A stretch of 64,000 nt of DNA from Pseudomonas khorasanensis (GTDB lineage Bacteria > Pseudomonadota > Gammaproteobacteria > Pseudomonadales > Pseudomonadaceae): positions 124,001-188,000 of the forward strand of contig NZ_JABWQP020000006.1 of NCBI RefSeq assembly GCF_014268505.2. The letters run 5' to 3'. A program made the position numbers and the translations under genes. The notes beneath the pieces are model-generated. The model saw nothing but the letters and a program-made list of their open reading frames with translations, was not told the DNA's origin and searched no databases. Positions 17,558-24,993 of this stretch are shown piece after piece; within the stretch, counting starts at the first letter, position 1; each line of letters begins with the position of its first letter.

Positions 17558-19570
17558 TTAATAGCCCGCGCGACTGCGGGTGCCCCGCCCACGAGCGACA
17601 GCTCGGCGCGGTACCGGTGCGACCGGTTGTTCGGTACTGAACAGGGTTGGCTGCAGCAACTGCTGCTCCAACTGGTCCCATTCGTGATCGCGTAAGAGGT
17701 GAGTTTTCAGGCTGCGAGCCGCGTGCAAGGCATACACCTCGCAATCCAGCGCTTCGTTGCGACGGCCGGCTTTCTTTTGCCAAACCATTTTGCTGGGGTT
17801 ACGCGGGTGCGGTGCCAGGACTTCGTTGGTGAGTTGCTCGTAGTAGTCCGAGCGGATCTCGCTGTACCAATGCATGCGCCCTGGTCCGGCACCTTTGAGG
17901 CGCAGCCGCCCATCAATGAGCGTCTTCGCTTTATGCGTACCGACGATGTGGACTCGCAGGCCGTATTTCGCAGCCTTGGTGTTGTCCTGTGAGGTATCCA
18001 CCGATTGCGGAGGCTTGGTAAAGATCTCCTTGTCGCGACTGTCGATAGAGGCGCCTTTGATCGCCATCACGTTGTAGCGTTGACGATCCCGCACGTAGGC
18101 ATATACCGCGTCACTGGTGTTGCCGTCGGAGCTGTCGATGCTGACCGCCGATACCGCCAGTTGCGCACCGCTTTCGACGGGTATGGGTTGAGAAATAACC
18201 CGATCCAGTTCTTGCCAAACGGCGTCATGGGGATCGATGGGGTTGCCGTGAAGCTCACCCCAGTACAAGCGCCACGACTCTTCGCCTCGTCCCCAACCGA
18301 TGATTGTGAGAGCGAGGCGGTCGCCTTGGACGTCAACGCCAACAGTGATCAGCAGGACACCTTTCGGCGCTGTCAGCTCCGCGTAAGGCTCCGCACGCTT
18401 TTCCAGCTCATCGGTCTTCGGTGCATCGCTCTGATACTCGTAGCTTTCGCCCTTGGAACTGTTGACGAAAGCGATCATCGGTCCGATGTTGCCTTGGGAG
18501 GCCGCGTGTTCGGCCTGGAGCTTTTTCTCCATCAACACCTGGAAACGCGATCCCCAAAACGTCGCGTACAGCTCGTTGAGGATGTAACCCGCGATACCCC
18601 GAAACTCGGCTGTAGCCGACCAGCGCCCGTGCTTGAGGTTGGCGTTCTTCTGATTGTCATCCCAGATTCCACCGCAGTGCGGGCAGGAGTAGAACGTTTT
18701 TTCCGGCCGCTTCTTGCCGTATACCTCATGCAGGTATTCCGGATCCTCGTCGCAGTGCAGGTTGTCGAAGCTCAACGCGTGTTCTTGGCCGCATTCGTGA
18801 CACGGCACCAGGCCGACGCGCTTGTCCGACAGTTCCAGCTCCGCATCGATGGCGGACAAGCCCTTGATGGTCGGCGTACCGCCGATGATGATCTTCGAGC
18901 GGCGGAACGTTTTCAGTCGTTCCTTGGCGAGCTTGATACTGTCGCCCTGGCCTCGCAGGTTCAGGTTGCAGTCGTCCGGCTCTTCAATGGCAACTCGCGG
19001 CACCGGCGTGGACTTTACGCTTGCCGGGCTGTTGGAACCCACCATCTTCAGGAAGCCGCCAGGGAAACGCTTGAAGTCCTGTCGCTGCTGTAGCTTGCGG
19101 CTTCGCAGGTCGACTTTCTTGCGCAGGCGCGGCGTGGCTTCGATCATCGGCTCGAGCTTTTCACCAACGTACTGCTTGGCCGCTTCGGCCTTGGGGAACA
19201 GCACCAGAATCGGTGACGGATCGATGTCGATCCATTTCCCCAGGGCATTACCCAAAACACCCGAGGTCCATGCCACCTGCGCCGACTTGCGACCGACGAT
19301 CTCACTGACAGCGGGATCGTCCAGCGCTTCCAATGGACCGCCGGGCCAGATCAGGTGAGGCGTAACGTCAAAGCGATATTTGCCTGGGCGCGCGGCCTCT
19401 TCCGGTGCAAGCCAGCGGTACTTGTCCGCCCACTCGATAATGCTCATGCGAGGCGGCGGCGCCCACTTGCGGCAAGCGCCGCGCAGCGCTTTAGTCGCCG
19501 TCTTCCTCAAGGCCCTCCGTATCGTCCGGTTCGTCAGAATATCTATCTGACGCGGCATCATCCTTGTCAT
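17558..19570 (-). CDS. A: Terminase large subunit (lambda gpA family)
   Basis: 670 residues. The ATPase part has GRKSAQVAW (93-101) in the place of lambda's Walker A-like motif and PRVAIEEPDD (191-200) as Walker B. A CHEC...CPHC cluster (257, 260, 296, 299) follows. The conserved PPPRMSIIEWADKYRWL block at 38-54 means the start must be upstream of it, so the ATG at 19570 is used even though it overlaps Nu1 by 80 bases. It packages DNA into the prohead with nuclease and translocase activities. Confidence 0.95.
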   Translation of the reverse strand: MTRMMPRQIDILTNRTIRRALRKTATKALRGACRKWAPPPRMSIIEWADKYRWLAPEEAARPGKYRFDVTPHLIWPGGPLEALDDPAVSEIVGRKSAQVAWTSGVLGNALGKWIDIDPSPILVLFPKAEAAKQYVGEKLEPMIEATPRLRKKVDLRSRKLQQRQDFKRFPGGFLKMVGSNSPASVKSTPVPRVAIEEPDDCNLNLRGQGDSIKLAKERLKTFRRSKIIIGGTPTIKGLSAIDAELELSDKRVGLVPCHECGQEHALSFDNLHCDEDPEYLHEVYGKKRPEKTFYSCPHCGGIWDDNQKNANLKHGRWSATAEFRGIAGYILNELYATFWGSRFQVLMEKKLQAEHAASQGNIGPMIAFVNSSKGESYEYQSDAPKTDELEKRAEPYAELTAPKGVLLITVGVDVQGDRLALTIIGWGRGEESWRLYWGELHGNPIDPHDAVWQELDRVISQPIPVESGAQLAVSAVSIDSSDGNTSDAVYAYVRDRQRYNVMAIKGASIDSRDKEIFTKPPQSVDTSQDNTKAAKYGLRVHIVGTHKAKTLIDGRLRLKGAGPGRMHWYSEIRSDYYEQLTNEVLAPHPRNPSKMVWQKKAGRRNEALDCEVYALHAARSLKTHLLRDHEWDQLEQQLLQPTLFSTEQPVAPVPRRAVARGRGTRSRAGY

Positions 19571-20015
19571 AGTCAGAAAGCCTCCTCAGGATGGCTTCAA
19601 TGGGGTCGCGAATCAGCTGCTCGTCGACTTCCACGTCGTAGCGCGCCGAGAGTTCGGCGGCCAGCACGTCAGGGAAAGAGTTGAGCAACTCAACTTTTGC
19701 AGCGGTGATCATTGCTTCGAAGCGTTCGATCAAATCAGCAGCGATGACCACCTCGCCAAGATCCTTGGCCATCGCGAGTTCTTCACGATCAGCGCGGATC
19801 CGGTCGAGGCGATCGCGGGAAGATTCTTTTTTGCCGTTGAGTGCGGCCTGGTGCATCAGCCACTGAATCACGGCTTCAGTGTCGTATTGGTTTTCGTTGC
19901 CCCGACCGAGGCCGAACTCGGTCACAGGCATGCCGTCGTTCTGCCAGCGGGTCAGGGTGCGTTCATCGCGACCGACGATCTCGCTCAAGTCGGCCTTGCT
20001 GACTGTCCTTCCCAT
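19491..20015 (-). CDS. Nu1: Terminase small subunit (Nu1-like)
   Basis: 174 residues, starting MGRTVSKADLSEIVGRDERTLTRWQNDGMPV: a winged-helix DNA-binding domain (about residues 5-60) as in lambda Nu1. A helical middle follows, then an acidic C-terminus that would contact gpA. It would recognise cos. The gene is followed by gpA with an 80-base overlap. Confidence 0.93.
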   Translation of the reverse strand: MGRTVSKADLSEIVGRDERTLTRWQNDGMPVTEFGLGRGNENQYDTEAVIQWLMHQAALNGKKESSRDRLDRIRADREELAMAKDLGEVVIAADLIERFEAMITAAKVELLNSFPDVLAAELSARYDVEVDEQLIRDPIEAILRRLSDYDKDDAASDRYSDEPDDTEGLEEDGD

Positions 20016-20146
20016 ATCTAACCCTTTGAAAAGACGGACATCCCTGTGAAATTCTCAGCTGCAGAGATCCCGCGAGTTCCGTAACCCGTGTAGGGGGAGG
20101 CCTTCGGGGAGGACCCGGAAAAACCGTGCCCCGCGCCGCGCCCACC
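20016..20146. other. Holin-terminase gap, possible cos region
   Basis: 131 non-coding bases with G-rich and C-rich runs (GGGGGAGGCC, CCCCGCGCCGCG). In lambda-type phages cos lies just upstream of Nu1, so this is a positional candidate. No defined cos motif can be recognised by eye. Confidence 0.25.
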
Positions 20147-20485
20147 TTAGGTGCGGTCGGTCGATGCCGATTCGGAAAGTCCAAGCCGCTTGGCAGCCCA
20201 GCGTTCGTACAACCCGATGGCAACGTCGGCGCCGGCCATTGCCGTCAGGCAACCCAACGCCCCTGCCGTCCAGATCGTCATGCCGGCAGCAATCATCAAC
20301 ATCATCGCCGTCACCCCGCAGACAATGCAGGCCCCCGACCGAAGCGCGAGCCTGCGCAACAACGCCCAGCCCCGCGCCCCATCCTTGTCCGCCCGCCACA
20401 TCTCCCCCGATACGCCACCGACCAGAGCCAGGACGATCACTAACCAGATCGGCATTTCTGCCAGTGCTTGTTGTTCGCTTGTCAT
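20147..20485 (-). CDS. Holin (LydA-like family)
   Basis: 112 residues with three hydrophobic segments (about 13-30, 52-70, 73-92), preceded by a short polar N-terminus and followed by a basic end (YERWAAKRLGL). The pattern GEMWRADKDGARGWALLRRLALRS between the first two segments resembles the LydA-type holins. It would permeabilise the inner membrane at lysis. It is the first gene of the late operon. The endolysin is not in this window and may lie left of gpD. Confidence 0.82.
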   Translation of the reverse strand: MTSEQQALAEMPIWLVIVLALVGGVSGEMWRADKDGARGWALLRRLALRSGACIVCGVTAMMLMIAAGMTIWTAGALGCLTAMAGADVAIGLYERWAAKRLGLSESASTDRT

Positions 20486-20502
20486 CGCCTACCCCATGAA
20501 CG

Positions 20503-20529
20503 CAAAAACCCGGCGCAATGGCCGGGTTT
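20503..20529 (-). terminator. Leader terminator upstream of the late genes (tR'-like)
   Basis: AACCCGGC and GCCGGGTT arms form a perfect 8-bp stem with a 6-base loop, followed on the minus strand by TTTTTG. It sits 18 bases before the holin start, so late transcription must pass it. Confidence 0.85.
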
Positions 20530-20581
20530 GGTGGTGTGGTGCCTGCCGCTCTCTGCGGTCGCACCTATCGAAGATGACTAC

Positions 20582-20610
20582 TTTTTACAGGTCGATTCCG
20601 GTGGCAGCAA
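20582..20610 (-). promoter_or_regulatory. Candidate late promoter (pR'-like)
   Basis: Minus-strand TTGCTG (20610-20605), a 17-base spacer and TAAAAA (20587-20582). Transcription would start near 20575 and meet the leader terminator after about 50-70 bases, as at lambda pR'-tR'. Confidence 0.5.
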
Positions 20611-20719
20611 CCCTGTTTTAATGCCACCCGGTGAATAAGTGGGTAACGCAGGGTGAACGCCTAGCGAATGTCGGTGAATACACCACCACGGCAATCTGTT
20701 GTAGCGGTGGTGTCCCATA

Positions 20720-20749
20720 CGTCCCACTTTTCAGAGTCGAAGTGGGACG
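20720..20749. repeat. Inverted repeat CGTCCCACTT / AAGTGGGACG
   Basis: Ten-base perfect arms with a 10-base loop. Another TGTCCCA copy lies at 20711. Part of the GTGGGAC-rich block. Confidence 0.8.
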
Positions 20750-20939
20750 CCTGAGAGCGCCTAAATTCGGGGCTTCGCCCCACTGTCCTACTTATCCTTC
20801 TCCTTTCTCGTGTAAAGGAAGAAATTTAAAGAACACGCGTTCGCGCGTAAGCGGGTACTGCTTGCCCACTACGCTCACACGGGCGGGAGGCACGACTAGG
20901 CGGGACGGTGGGACAACCCAACAACGACAAGGCCCGCAC

Positions 20940-20989
20940 CTGTCCCACTGCATCAAAACGCAGCGAGACAAGACGGGCCAGTGGGACAG
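20940..20989. repeat. Inverted repeat CTGTCCCACTG / CAGTGGGACAG
   Basis: Eleven-base perfect arms 28 bases apart, next to the Q stop; another GTGGGACA lies at 20908. It is probably a protein-binding block or an mRNA 3' structure for the primase/Q transcript. Confidence 0.8.
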
Positions 20990-21013
20990 CCACAACCGGA
21001 GCGCTATCTGGGG

Positions 21014-21373
21014 TCACGCAGCTGCCCCCATCAGCACCCAATAGATCTGCAGATGCGCATCATGCAAACGCTGGTAGTACGTATCGCGGCCACAACCGCA
21101 GTGGGCATACCGCAAGCGCATATCCACATCGAGCGTGCAGTAATGCTCACGCACCACCTTGACCAGCTCTGGCGCGAGGTGCTTGGTCACGATCAGTTCG
21201 ATGTCCAGCGAACTCTCCAGCGGCGCACGGAAGGCACGCCGCCCCCTGATCAGTTGCCCGTTGCTCTCCATCATCATGGCAACCATATTTCCCCCAGCCA
21301 GCCCCCCTTTTGAATGTTCCGAGTGCAGCTCCTGCGCCCACAACCGAAGCAGCGAATCGATCTCCTTAATCAA
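21014..21373 (-). CDS. Q-like antiterminator
   Basis: About 119 residues from a TTG at 21373 that follows GAGGAG at proper distance. Sequence begins with IKEIDSLLRLWAQELHSEHSKGGL. The C-terminal part (DIELIVTKHLAPELVKVV, RLRYAHCGCGRDTYYQRLHDAH) matches the Q/DUF1133-type antiterminators, with a sigma region 4-like helix-turn-helix. It overlaps the primase end by 8 bases and lies directly before the late promoter-terminator leader, the expected place for Q. Start choice uncertain; the frame extends further upstream inside the primase gene. Confidence 0.75.
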   Translation of the reverse strand: MIKEIDSLLRLWAQELHSEHSKGGLAGGNMVAMMMESNGQLIRGRRAFRAPLESSLDIELIVTKHLAPELVKVVREHYCTLDVDMRLRYAHCGCGRDTYYQRLHDAHLQIYWVLMGAAA

Positions 21374-23582
21374 AGCAAGGCTCCTCGAACTCCACTCGCT
21401 GCAACGCCGAGGCACCGCCCCACCCTGCCGGCTTCTTGTAAGCCCAAGGCCGCTGGCCGCTCTTAGCCAACGCCGGCAACCGAACACGCCGCCAGCCCAA
21501 CCGGTGCATGATCGCGCCGACGCGCATCTGCTCCGGTTTGCCCCAATGCCCGAAGTCCAACTTCAACGCACTGGTGAGCACGTCACTGCCGGTGGTGGTC
21601 TCGCCGATCTGCGACTCTTCAAGCCAGGTCAGAATCGGCCCTTCCCATTCATCCACAACGAAACGCTCGTCCTGCTCTTCGCCGAACATTGCCGCCTCAT
21701 CCAGGGTCACCCACCATAGGTCGCCCGCGTCGTAGCAGAAAACTGCCTCGGCCCACAGCTGATCGCGCATCGAGCGCAACAACTCCAGATCCACCTTCGT
21801 ACATGCGACCGGCCAGTAGCGCCGGTTGCCGGTGGCGTCCTTCAGGTACTCGTCTTGGTTGGTCGTACCCACGAAAACACACTGGCGTGGCACGTCCATC
21901 GTTCTGCGGCCGTAGCTCTCGCGGTAAGTGTCGGTGGAGGCCGAAAAGAACTGCTTGGCCTTCGTACTCTCAGCTTTGTTGAAGCTGTCCAGCTCGCCCA
22001 GCTCGACAATCCACTTGCCCCGGATCGCCTGAAACCCGTCCTTGTCGCCCAGCGCAAACGGCGTATCCATGAACCACTCGCCGCCGAGAATGCTCATCGC
22101 CGTCGACTTACCAGCGCCCTGCGCACCTTCCAGAATCATCACCGAGTCAGCCTTGCAGCCCGGCTTCATCACTCGCGCCACCGCCGATAACATCCAGCGC
22201 TTGCCGACCTTTGCCGAATAATCTGTCGCCTTCACGCCCATTACGTCCGTGAGCCAGCTTTCCAAGCGCGGCACGCGATCCCACTCAAGCTTGCGCAGGT
22301 ACTGCCGCACTGGATGAAACGCATGGTCATGCGCAACAACACTCACCGCCTCGATCACATGCGAGGCCTTTACACGCAGGTTGTACTGCTGCGCAAGCCA
22401 CTTCATCACCCGAACATCGTCAATGTCAGCCCAATCGCCCGTGCCGCCGCCATAGGGCGCCGCACGTAGCTTGACGATCTTCGAGCTGAACGCGCTGTAG
22501 CTGATCACCCCGGCCCAACGCTCATCGTTGGCCAGGATCAATTCGACGTTCTGCATGTGCGCAATCAGCGCGCCGCTCTCGCTACGTGCAAGCAGATCTT
22601 TCCAACCACCAGCAGCCGGCGGCTTGACCACCGCCAGCACCTGACGACGCACAGCTTCCAAACCTTCCGCAACATGCAGGTCGTTGAAGTCGGTCCACTT
22701 CGCTTCCCGCTCGCCGGAAAAGATCGGTGCGACCACCTGGCCACCGACAATCAGCGCCGCGTTGTTTGCTTTCTCCTCACCGGGGTTCCACGCATCGCCA
22801 TTCGGCTTTGTGGTTTTCCAGTCATCGTCCCGGCAAATGATCAGCGGGCAACCGGCGAAACGCTCTCGCATGGCCTTGCAAACCACTAGCAAGTTGCCCG
22901 CATCAAACGCAACGGCGACGGTCAGTGACGTGGCCATATGCAGACTTGCGCCGGTCGCGTAACCCTCACACACCAGCACCGGCTCGCCCGGATCAGGGTG
23001 AGGCCCGATCAGATGGAAAGCGCCCTCCTTCGACATGCCGTAAGGCCAATAGGACTTGTCCCGGCCGGTGTCCTCTTGCTTGGTCGGAAACACCACCTGC
23101 AGGCCAACAATCTCGTCCCGCACATTGCTCATCGGTACCAGGAACGCGCCGGTGCGCGGCGCATACCGAACGCCGAAGCCGACAATCTGCTTTCGGTCCA
23201 GATAGTCGCTACGACCCTTCTCCGGCATGCGCGTGAACATACCCGCCGCCCGCTTTGCCGCTCGACGTGCTGCGTTGGCCGAGATCTCAGCCGCCCGGCG
23301 CTTGGCCTCTTCCTGTCGAGCGCGCATAACCTCGCGCTCTTCAGAAGACATCCGCCCAGCCTTGACCTTGATCTTCTGAGACTCGCCCGACCGCCAGTCA
23401 CCGAACGCACCGAAGATCAGCGTCTCGCCTTTCGCAGTGCACTGCTCATGAACGACATACCAACCGTTCTTTTCCTTGCCCTTGTCCTGCGAAGTCTTAC
23501 ACCGGGTCAGCTTGCCGAATACCAATGGCTGCGCAGGCTCAAGACCGTAATCCGCGAATTGCCCCAATACCTCATCGAGCAT
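21366..23582 (-). CDS. Primase/helicase (TOPRIM + VirE-type ATPase)
   Basis: 738 residues. A basic N-terminal part carries an RAR/KRRAAE coiled helix (80-115). TOPRIM motifs follow: VLVCEGYATG (203-210, Glu206) and ICRDDD (249-254). The VirE-like ATPase has Walker A GAQGAGKST (486-494), KWIVELGELDSF and FVGTTNQDEYL. It would prime and unwind phage DNA. A single protein combining both functions is typical of Pseudomonas temperate phages. It starts 10 bases inside the end of the zinc-finger gene. Confidence 0.93.
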   Translation of the reverse strand: MLDEVLGQFADYGLEPAQPLVFGKLTRCKTSQDKGKEKNGWYVVHEQCTAKGETLIFGAFGDWRSGESQKIKVKAGRMSSEEREVMRARQEEAKRRAAEISANAARRAAKRAAGMFTRMPEKGRSDYLDRKQIVGFGVRYAPRTGAFLVPMSNVRDEIVGLQVVFPTKQEDTGRDKSYWPYGMSKEGAFHLIGPHPDPGEPVLVCEGYATGASLHMATSLTVAVAFDAGNLLVVCKAMRERFAGCPLIICRDDDWKTTKPNGDAWNPGEEKANNAALIVGGQVVAPIFSGEREAKWTDFNDLHVAEGLEAVRRQVLAVVKPPAAGGWKDLLARSESGALIAHMQNVELILANDERWAGVISYSAFSSKIVKLRAAPYGGGTGDWADIDDVRVMKWLAQQYNLRVKASHVIEAVSVVAHDHAFHPVRQYLRKLEWDRVPRLESWLTDVMGVKATDYSAKVGKRWMLSAVARVMKPGCKADSVMILEGAQGAGKSTAMSILGGEWFMDTPFALGDKDGFQAIRGKWIVELGELDSFNKAESTKAKQFFSASTDTYRESYGRRTMDVPRQCVFVGTTNQDEYLKDATGNRRYWPVACTKVDLELLRSMRDQLWAEAVFCYDAGDLWWVTLDEAAMFGEEQDERFVVDEWEGPILTWLEESQIGETTTGSDVLTSALKLDFGHWGKPEQMRVGAIMHRLGWRRVRLPALAKSGQRPWAYKKPAGWGGASALQRVEFEEPCFD

Positions 23583-23802
23583 GGCGTGCCCCTTTCAATT
23601 CCGCGAGAGAAAGGCAGTCCACGCATTGCGTACAGCCGGGTTGCGCCAAGCGGCGCGCTTCCGGAATCGGACCATCACAGGTTTCACAGTACAGAAGCGA
23701 ATGTGCCGCCAAAGCGGGCTTGGCGGCGAGGAGACGTGCAGCGAGTGCCTGATCGATGCGCTCTTGCACCAGGTCATTAGCGAAGTCGACGATATCAACC
23801 AC
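23572..23802 (-). CDS. TraR/DksA-family zinc-finger protein
   Basis: 76 residues from a GTG at 23802 that overlaps the cII stop. An N-terminal helix (DIVDFANDLVQERIDQALAARL) precedes a four-cysteine finger, CETC...CTQC. Small phage DksA-like proteins bind RNA polymerase in the secondary channel. The frame is open further upstream inside cII, but the family length fits this start. Confidence 0.85.
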   Translation of the reverse strand: MVDIVDFANDLVQERIDQALAARLLAAKPALAAHSLLYCETCDGPIPEARRLAQPGCTQCVDCLSLAELKGARHAR

Positions 23803-24313
23803 GATCAGTACCCCGCGTCGTCTGATTGACGTAGGTAGCGCGGTTGAACAACCCCAACAGCCCTTGAATGCCTCGAAACACCTGCAGGCGAATCGCGGCC
23901 AGTTCCTCATCGGAAACAACCCCGTCACCAATGCTTTTGGCCCAGGTATCCGCCAAATCCGCGACCTGCCGGAAGTATTCAGCAATTCCGGTGGTCAACG
24001 TCTCGGGCATGTCGTTGGTGTACGCCTCAGCCAGCTCCTGCCAAGTCGTATCACCGACCAATGCATGCACCGCATCCAGAATGCGGCGATCTTTGGTCAG
24101 CTCCAGAATCTCGCCGAACTCTTGAATGTTCACAGTGTGGCTAGGATGGGTTGGGGACAGCTTGTGCTGCAGCGTGGTCGCATTTCGGCCGGTGGTGGCT
24201 GCAATGGCTGCGGCGCCGCCGGGGTAGTCCCGTGCGGCATGGTAAAGCGCGAGATCGAGCGGCAAAACTTCCCGCTGCGCCCGCTCAACAGAACTCAGAG
24301 CGATACGGCTCAT
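23795..24313 (-). CDS. cII: CII-family phage regulator
   Basis: 172 residues. The N-terminal half has PLDLALYHAARDYPGGAAAIAATTG and NATTLQHKLSPTHPSH, the layout of the phage regulatory protein CII family with a helix-turn-helix at about 35-60. The C-terminal half is helical (oligomerisation). It follows cro on the minus strand after a 331-base gap containing a structured element. It would steer lysis versus lysogeny. Confidence 0.85.
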   Translation of the reverse strand: MSRIALSSVERAQREVLPLDLALYHAARDYPGGAAAIAATTGRNATTLQHKLSPTHPSHTVNIQEFGEILELTKDRRILDAVHALVGDTTWQELAEAYTNDMPETLTTGIAEYFRQVADLADTWAKSIGDGVVSDEELAAIRLQVFRGIQGLLGLFNRATYVNQTTRGTDRG

Positions 24314-24644
24314 GGCATTAATCCTTGTAAGTTGCCAGTGCCGCGCGACATGCAGTGGTGATACATTTGCCGCGTGGCTTGAAAGGGCCCAAACGCCGGC
24401 TAGATCTTCGGGATCGATACCGGCACCGTGCCGGGGCGAGCAATCCGTTGCTCACCCCAGGCGCAACAGCTGCCAAATCTGTGGTGGAAGAGGCAGCAAC
24501 ACCAAGGCTTCCGAGCCTTGGAAAAGCGCGATAAAGAGAGGTGGTTGCATGTGGTGTGCCTGCCTTTCTTTATCGCGACCCGACAGCGCTGTGGTGGTGC
24601 GTGCCGGGAGGAACTGGGCGACCTTTGGGTCGCCTTTTTTCTTA
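24314..24644. other. cII-cro gap: structured non-coding region
   Basis: 331 bases without a credible gene. It is dominated by two strong hairpins and a plus-strand terminator (see the ncRNA entry). The rest is unremarkable leader sequence of the cII message. Confidence 0.6.
24502..24640 (+). ncRNA. Candidate phage small RNA ending in a plus-strand terminator
   Basis: Three stems in a row: CCAAGGCT-TCCG-AGCCTTGG (24502-24521); a 15-bp stem with one G-U pair (24527-24541 with 24563-24577); and GGCGACC-TTTG-GGTCGCC followed by TTTTTT (24617-24640). The T-run is on the plus strand only, although cro and cII run on the minus strand. The RNA would therefore be convergent with cro, like OOP of lambda but between cro and cII. 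A promoter is not clear; the 5' end could be upstream of 24502. Confidence 0.45.
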
Positions 24645-24905
24645 CTAAGCTGCGGCTTTTTGTGGAGCCGAAGCGTTCAACAGCCAAGCCGCTTCGAATG
24701 CGTTGCCTTTCTGCTTCGCAACAGTCGCTAACAGCTCGGCGTATTTGGTTTCACCTGTGTAATCCGTTCGCGGCAGGCAAGCAGCCTGACGCCATTTATT
24801 CAGCGCTTGGTAGCTTCTATTGCAAACCTTTGCAGCGGCCCCGATGCCGCCAACGGCTTCAAACGCAAACGCAATCGCGCTCGGAAAATCTGCGGGGTCC
24901 AACAT
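24645..24905 (-). CDS. cro: Cro-like repressor
   Basis: 86 residues from the ATG at 24905, which has GGAG just upstream. A helix-turn-helix lies in AVGGIGAAAKVCNRSYQALNKWRQ (about 17-40). It is divergent from cI across an 80-base operator region, the lambda arrangement. An alternative ATG four codons upstream overlaps the ribosome binding site and is less likely. Confidence 0.85.
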   Translation of the reverse strand: MLDPADFPSAIAFAFEAVGGIGAAAKVCNRSYQALNKWRQAACLPRTDYTGETKYAELLATVAKQKGNAFEAAWLLNASAPQKAAA

Positions 24906-24919
24906 GACAATCTCCATTT

Positions 24920-24936
24920 ATCAACTTGTGGTTGAT
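24920..24936. promoter_or_regulatory. Repressor operator O1
   Basis: ATCAAC-TTGTG-GTTGAT, a perfect palindrome with a 5-base centre, 14 bases upstream of the cro ATG. The same sequence pattern recurs at 27961-27977. Confidence 0.85.
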
Positions 24937-24959
24937 GTTATAGATCAACTGACTATTGC
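24931..24959 (-). promoter_or_regulatory. cro promoter (pR-like)
   Basis: Minus-strand TTGCGC, a 17-base spacer and TAACAT, overlapping O1 and O2. Coordinates are approximate. Repressor bound at O1 would block it. Confidence 0.5.
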
Positions 24960-24960
24960 G
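24944..24960. promoter_or_regulatory. Degenerate operator O2
   Basis: ATCAAC-TGACT-ATTGCG: a perfect left half-site with a poor right half. It is centred 24 bases from O1. Confidence 0.45.
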
Positions 24961-24976
24961 CAACCACTGTGAGACT

Positions 24977-24993
24977 CTCAACTCATGGTTGAT
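24977..24993. promoter_or_regulatory. Operator O3 over the cI start codon
   Basis: CTCAAC-TCATG-GTTGAT: 11 of 12 arm bases match the consensus, and the cI ATG lies in its centre. This suggests repressor autoregulation at or after initiation. Confidence 0.7.

Larger units (their letters stand above)
20486..21013. other. Q-to-holin intergenic region: late promoter, leader terminator, GTGGGAC repeats
   Basis: 528 bases without a convincing gene. Reading toward the holin: a block rich in GTGGGAC/GTCCCAC motifs (20711-20989), a candidate promoter (20582-20610) and a terminator (20503-20529). Open frames here lack start signals and family resemblance. Confidence 0.7.

Noticed and set aside
20711..20989. 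GTGGGAC copies as a CRISPR array
   Set aside because: The units are only 7-11 bases, occur in both orientations and have irregular spacing; no cas gene is present.
20631..21044. Plus-strand open frame of 137 codons in the Q-holin gap
   Set aside because: Cys/Arg/Pro-rich with no recognisable pattern, and it runs through the inverted repeats; more likely non-coding.
24400..24687. Minus-strand frame of 95 codons in the cro-cII gap
   Set aside because: Cys/Ser/Arg-rich composition, passes through all three stems, and has no ribosome binding site.
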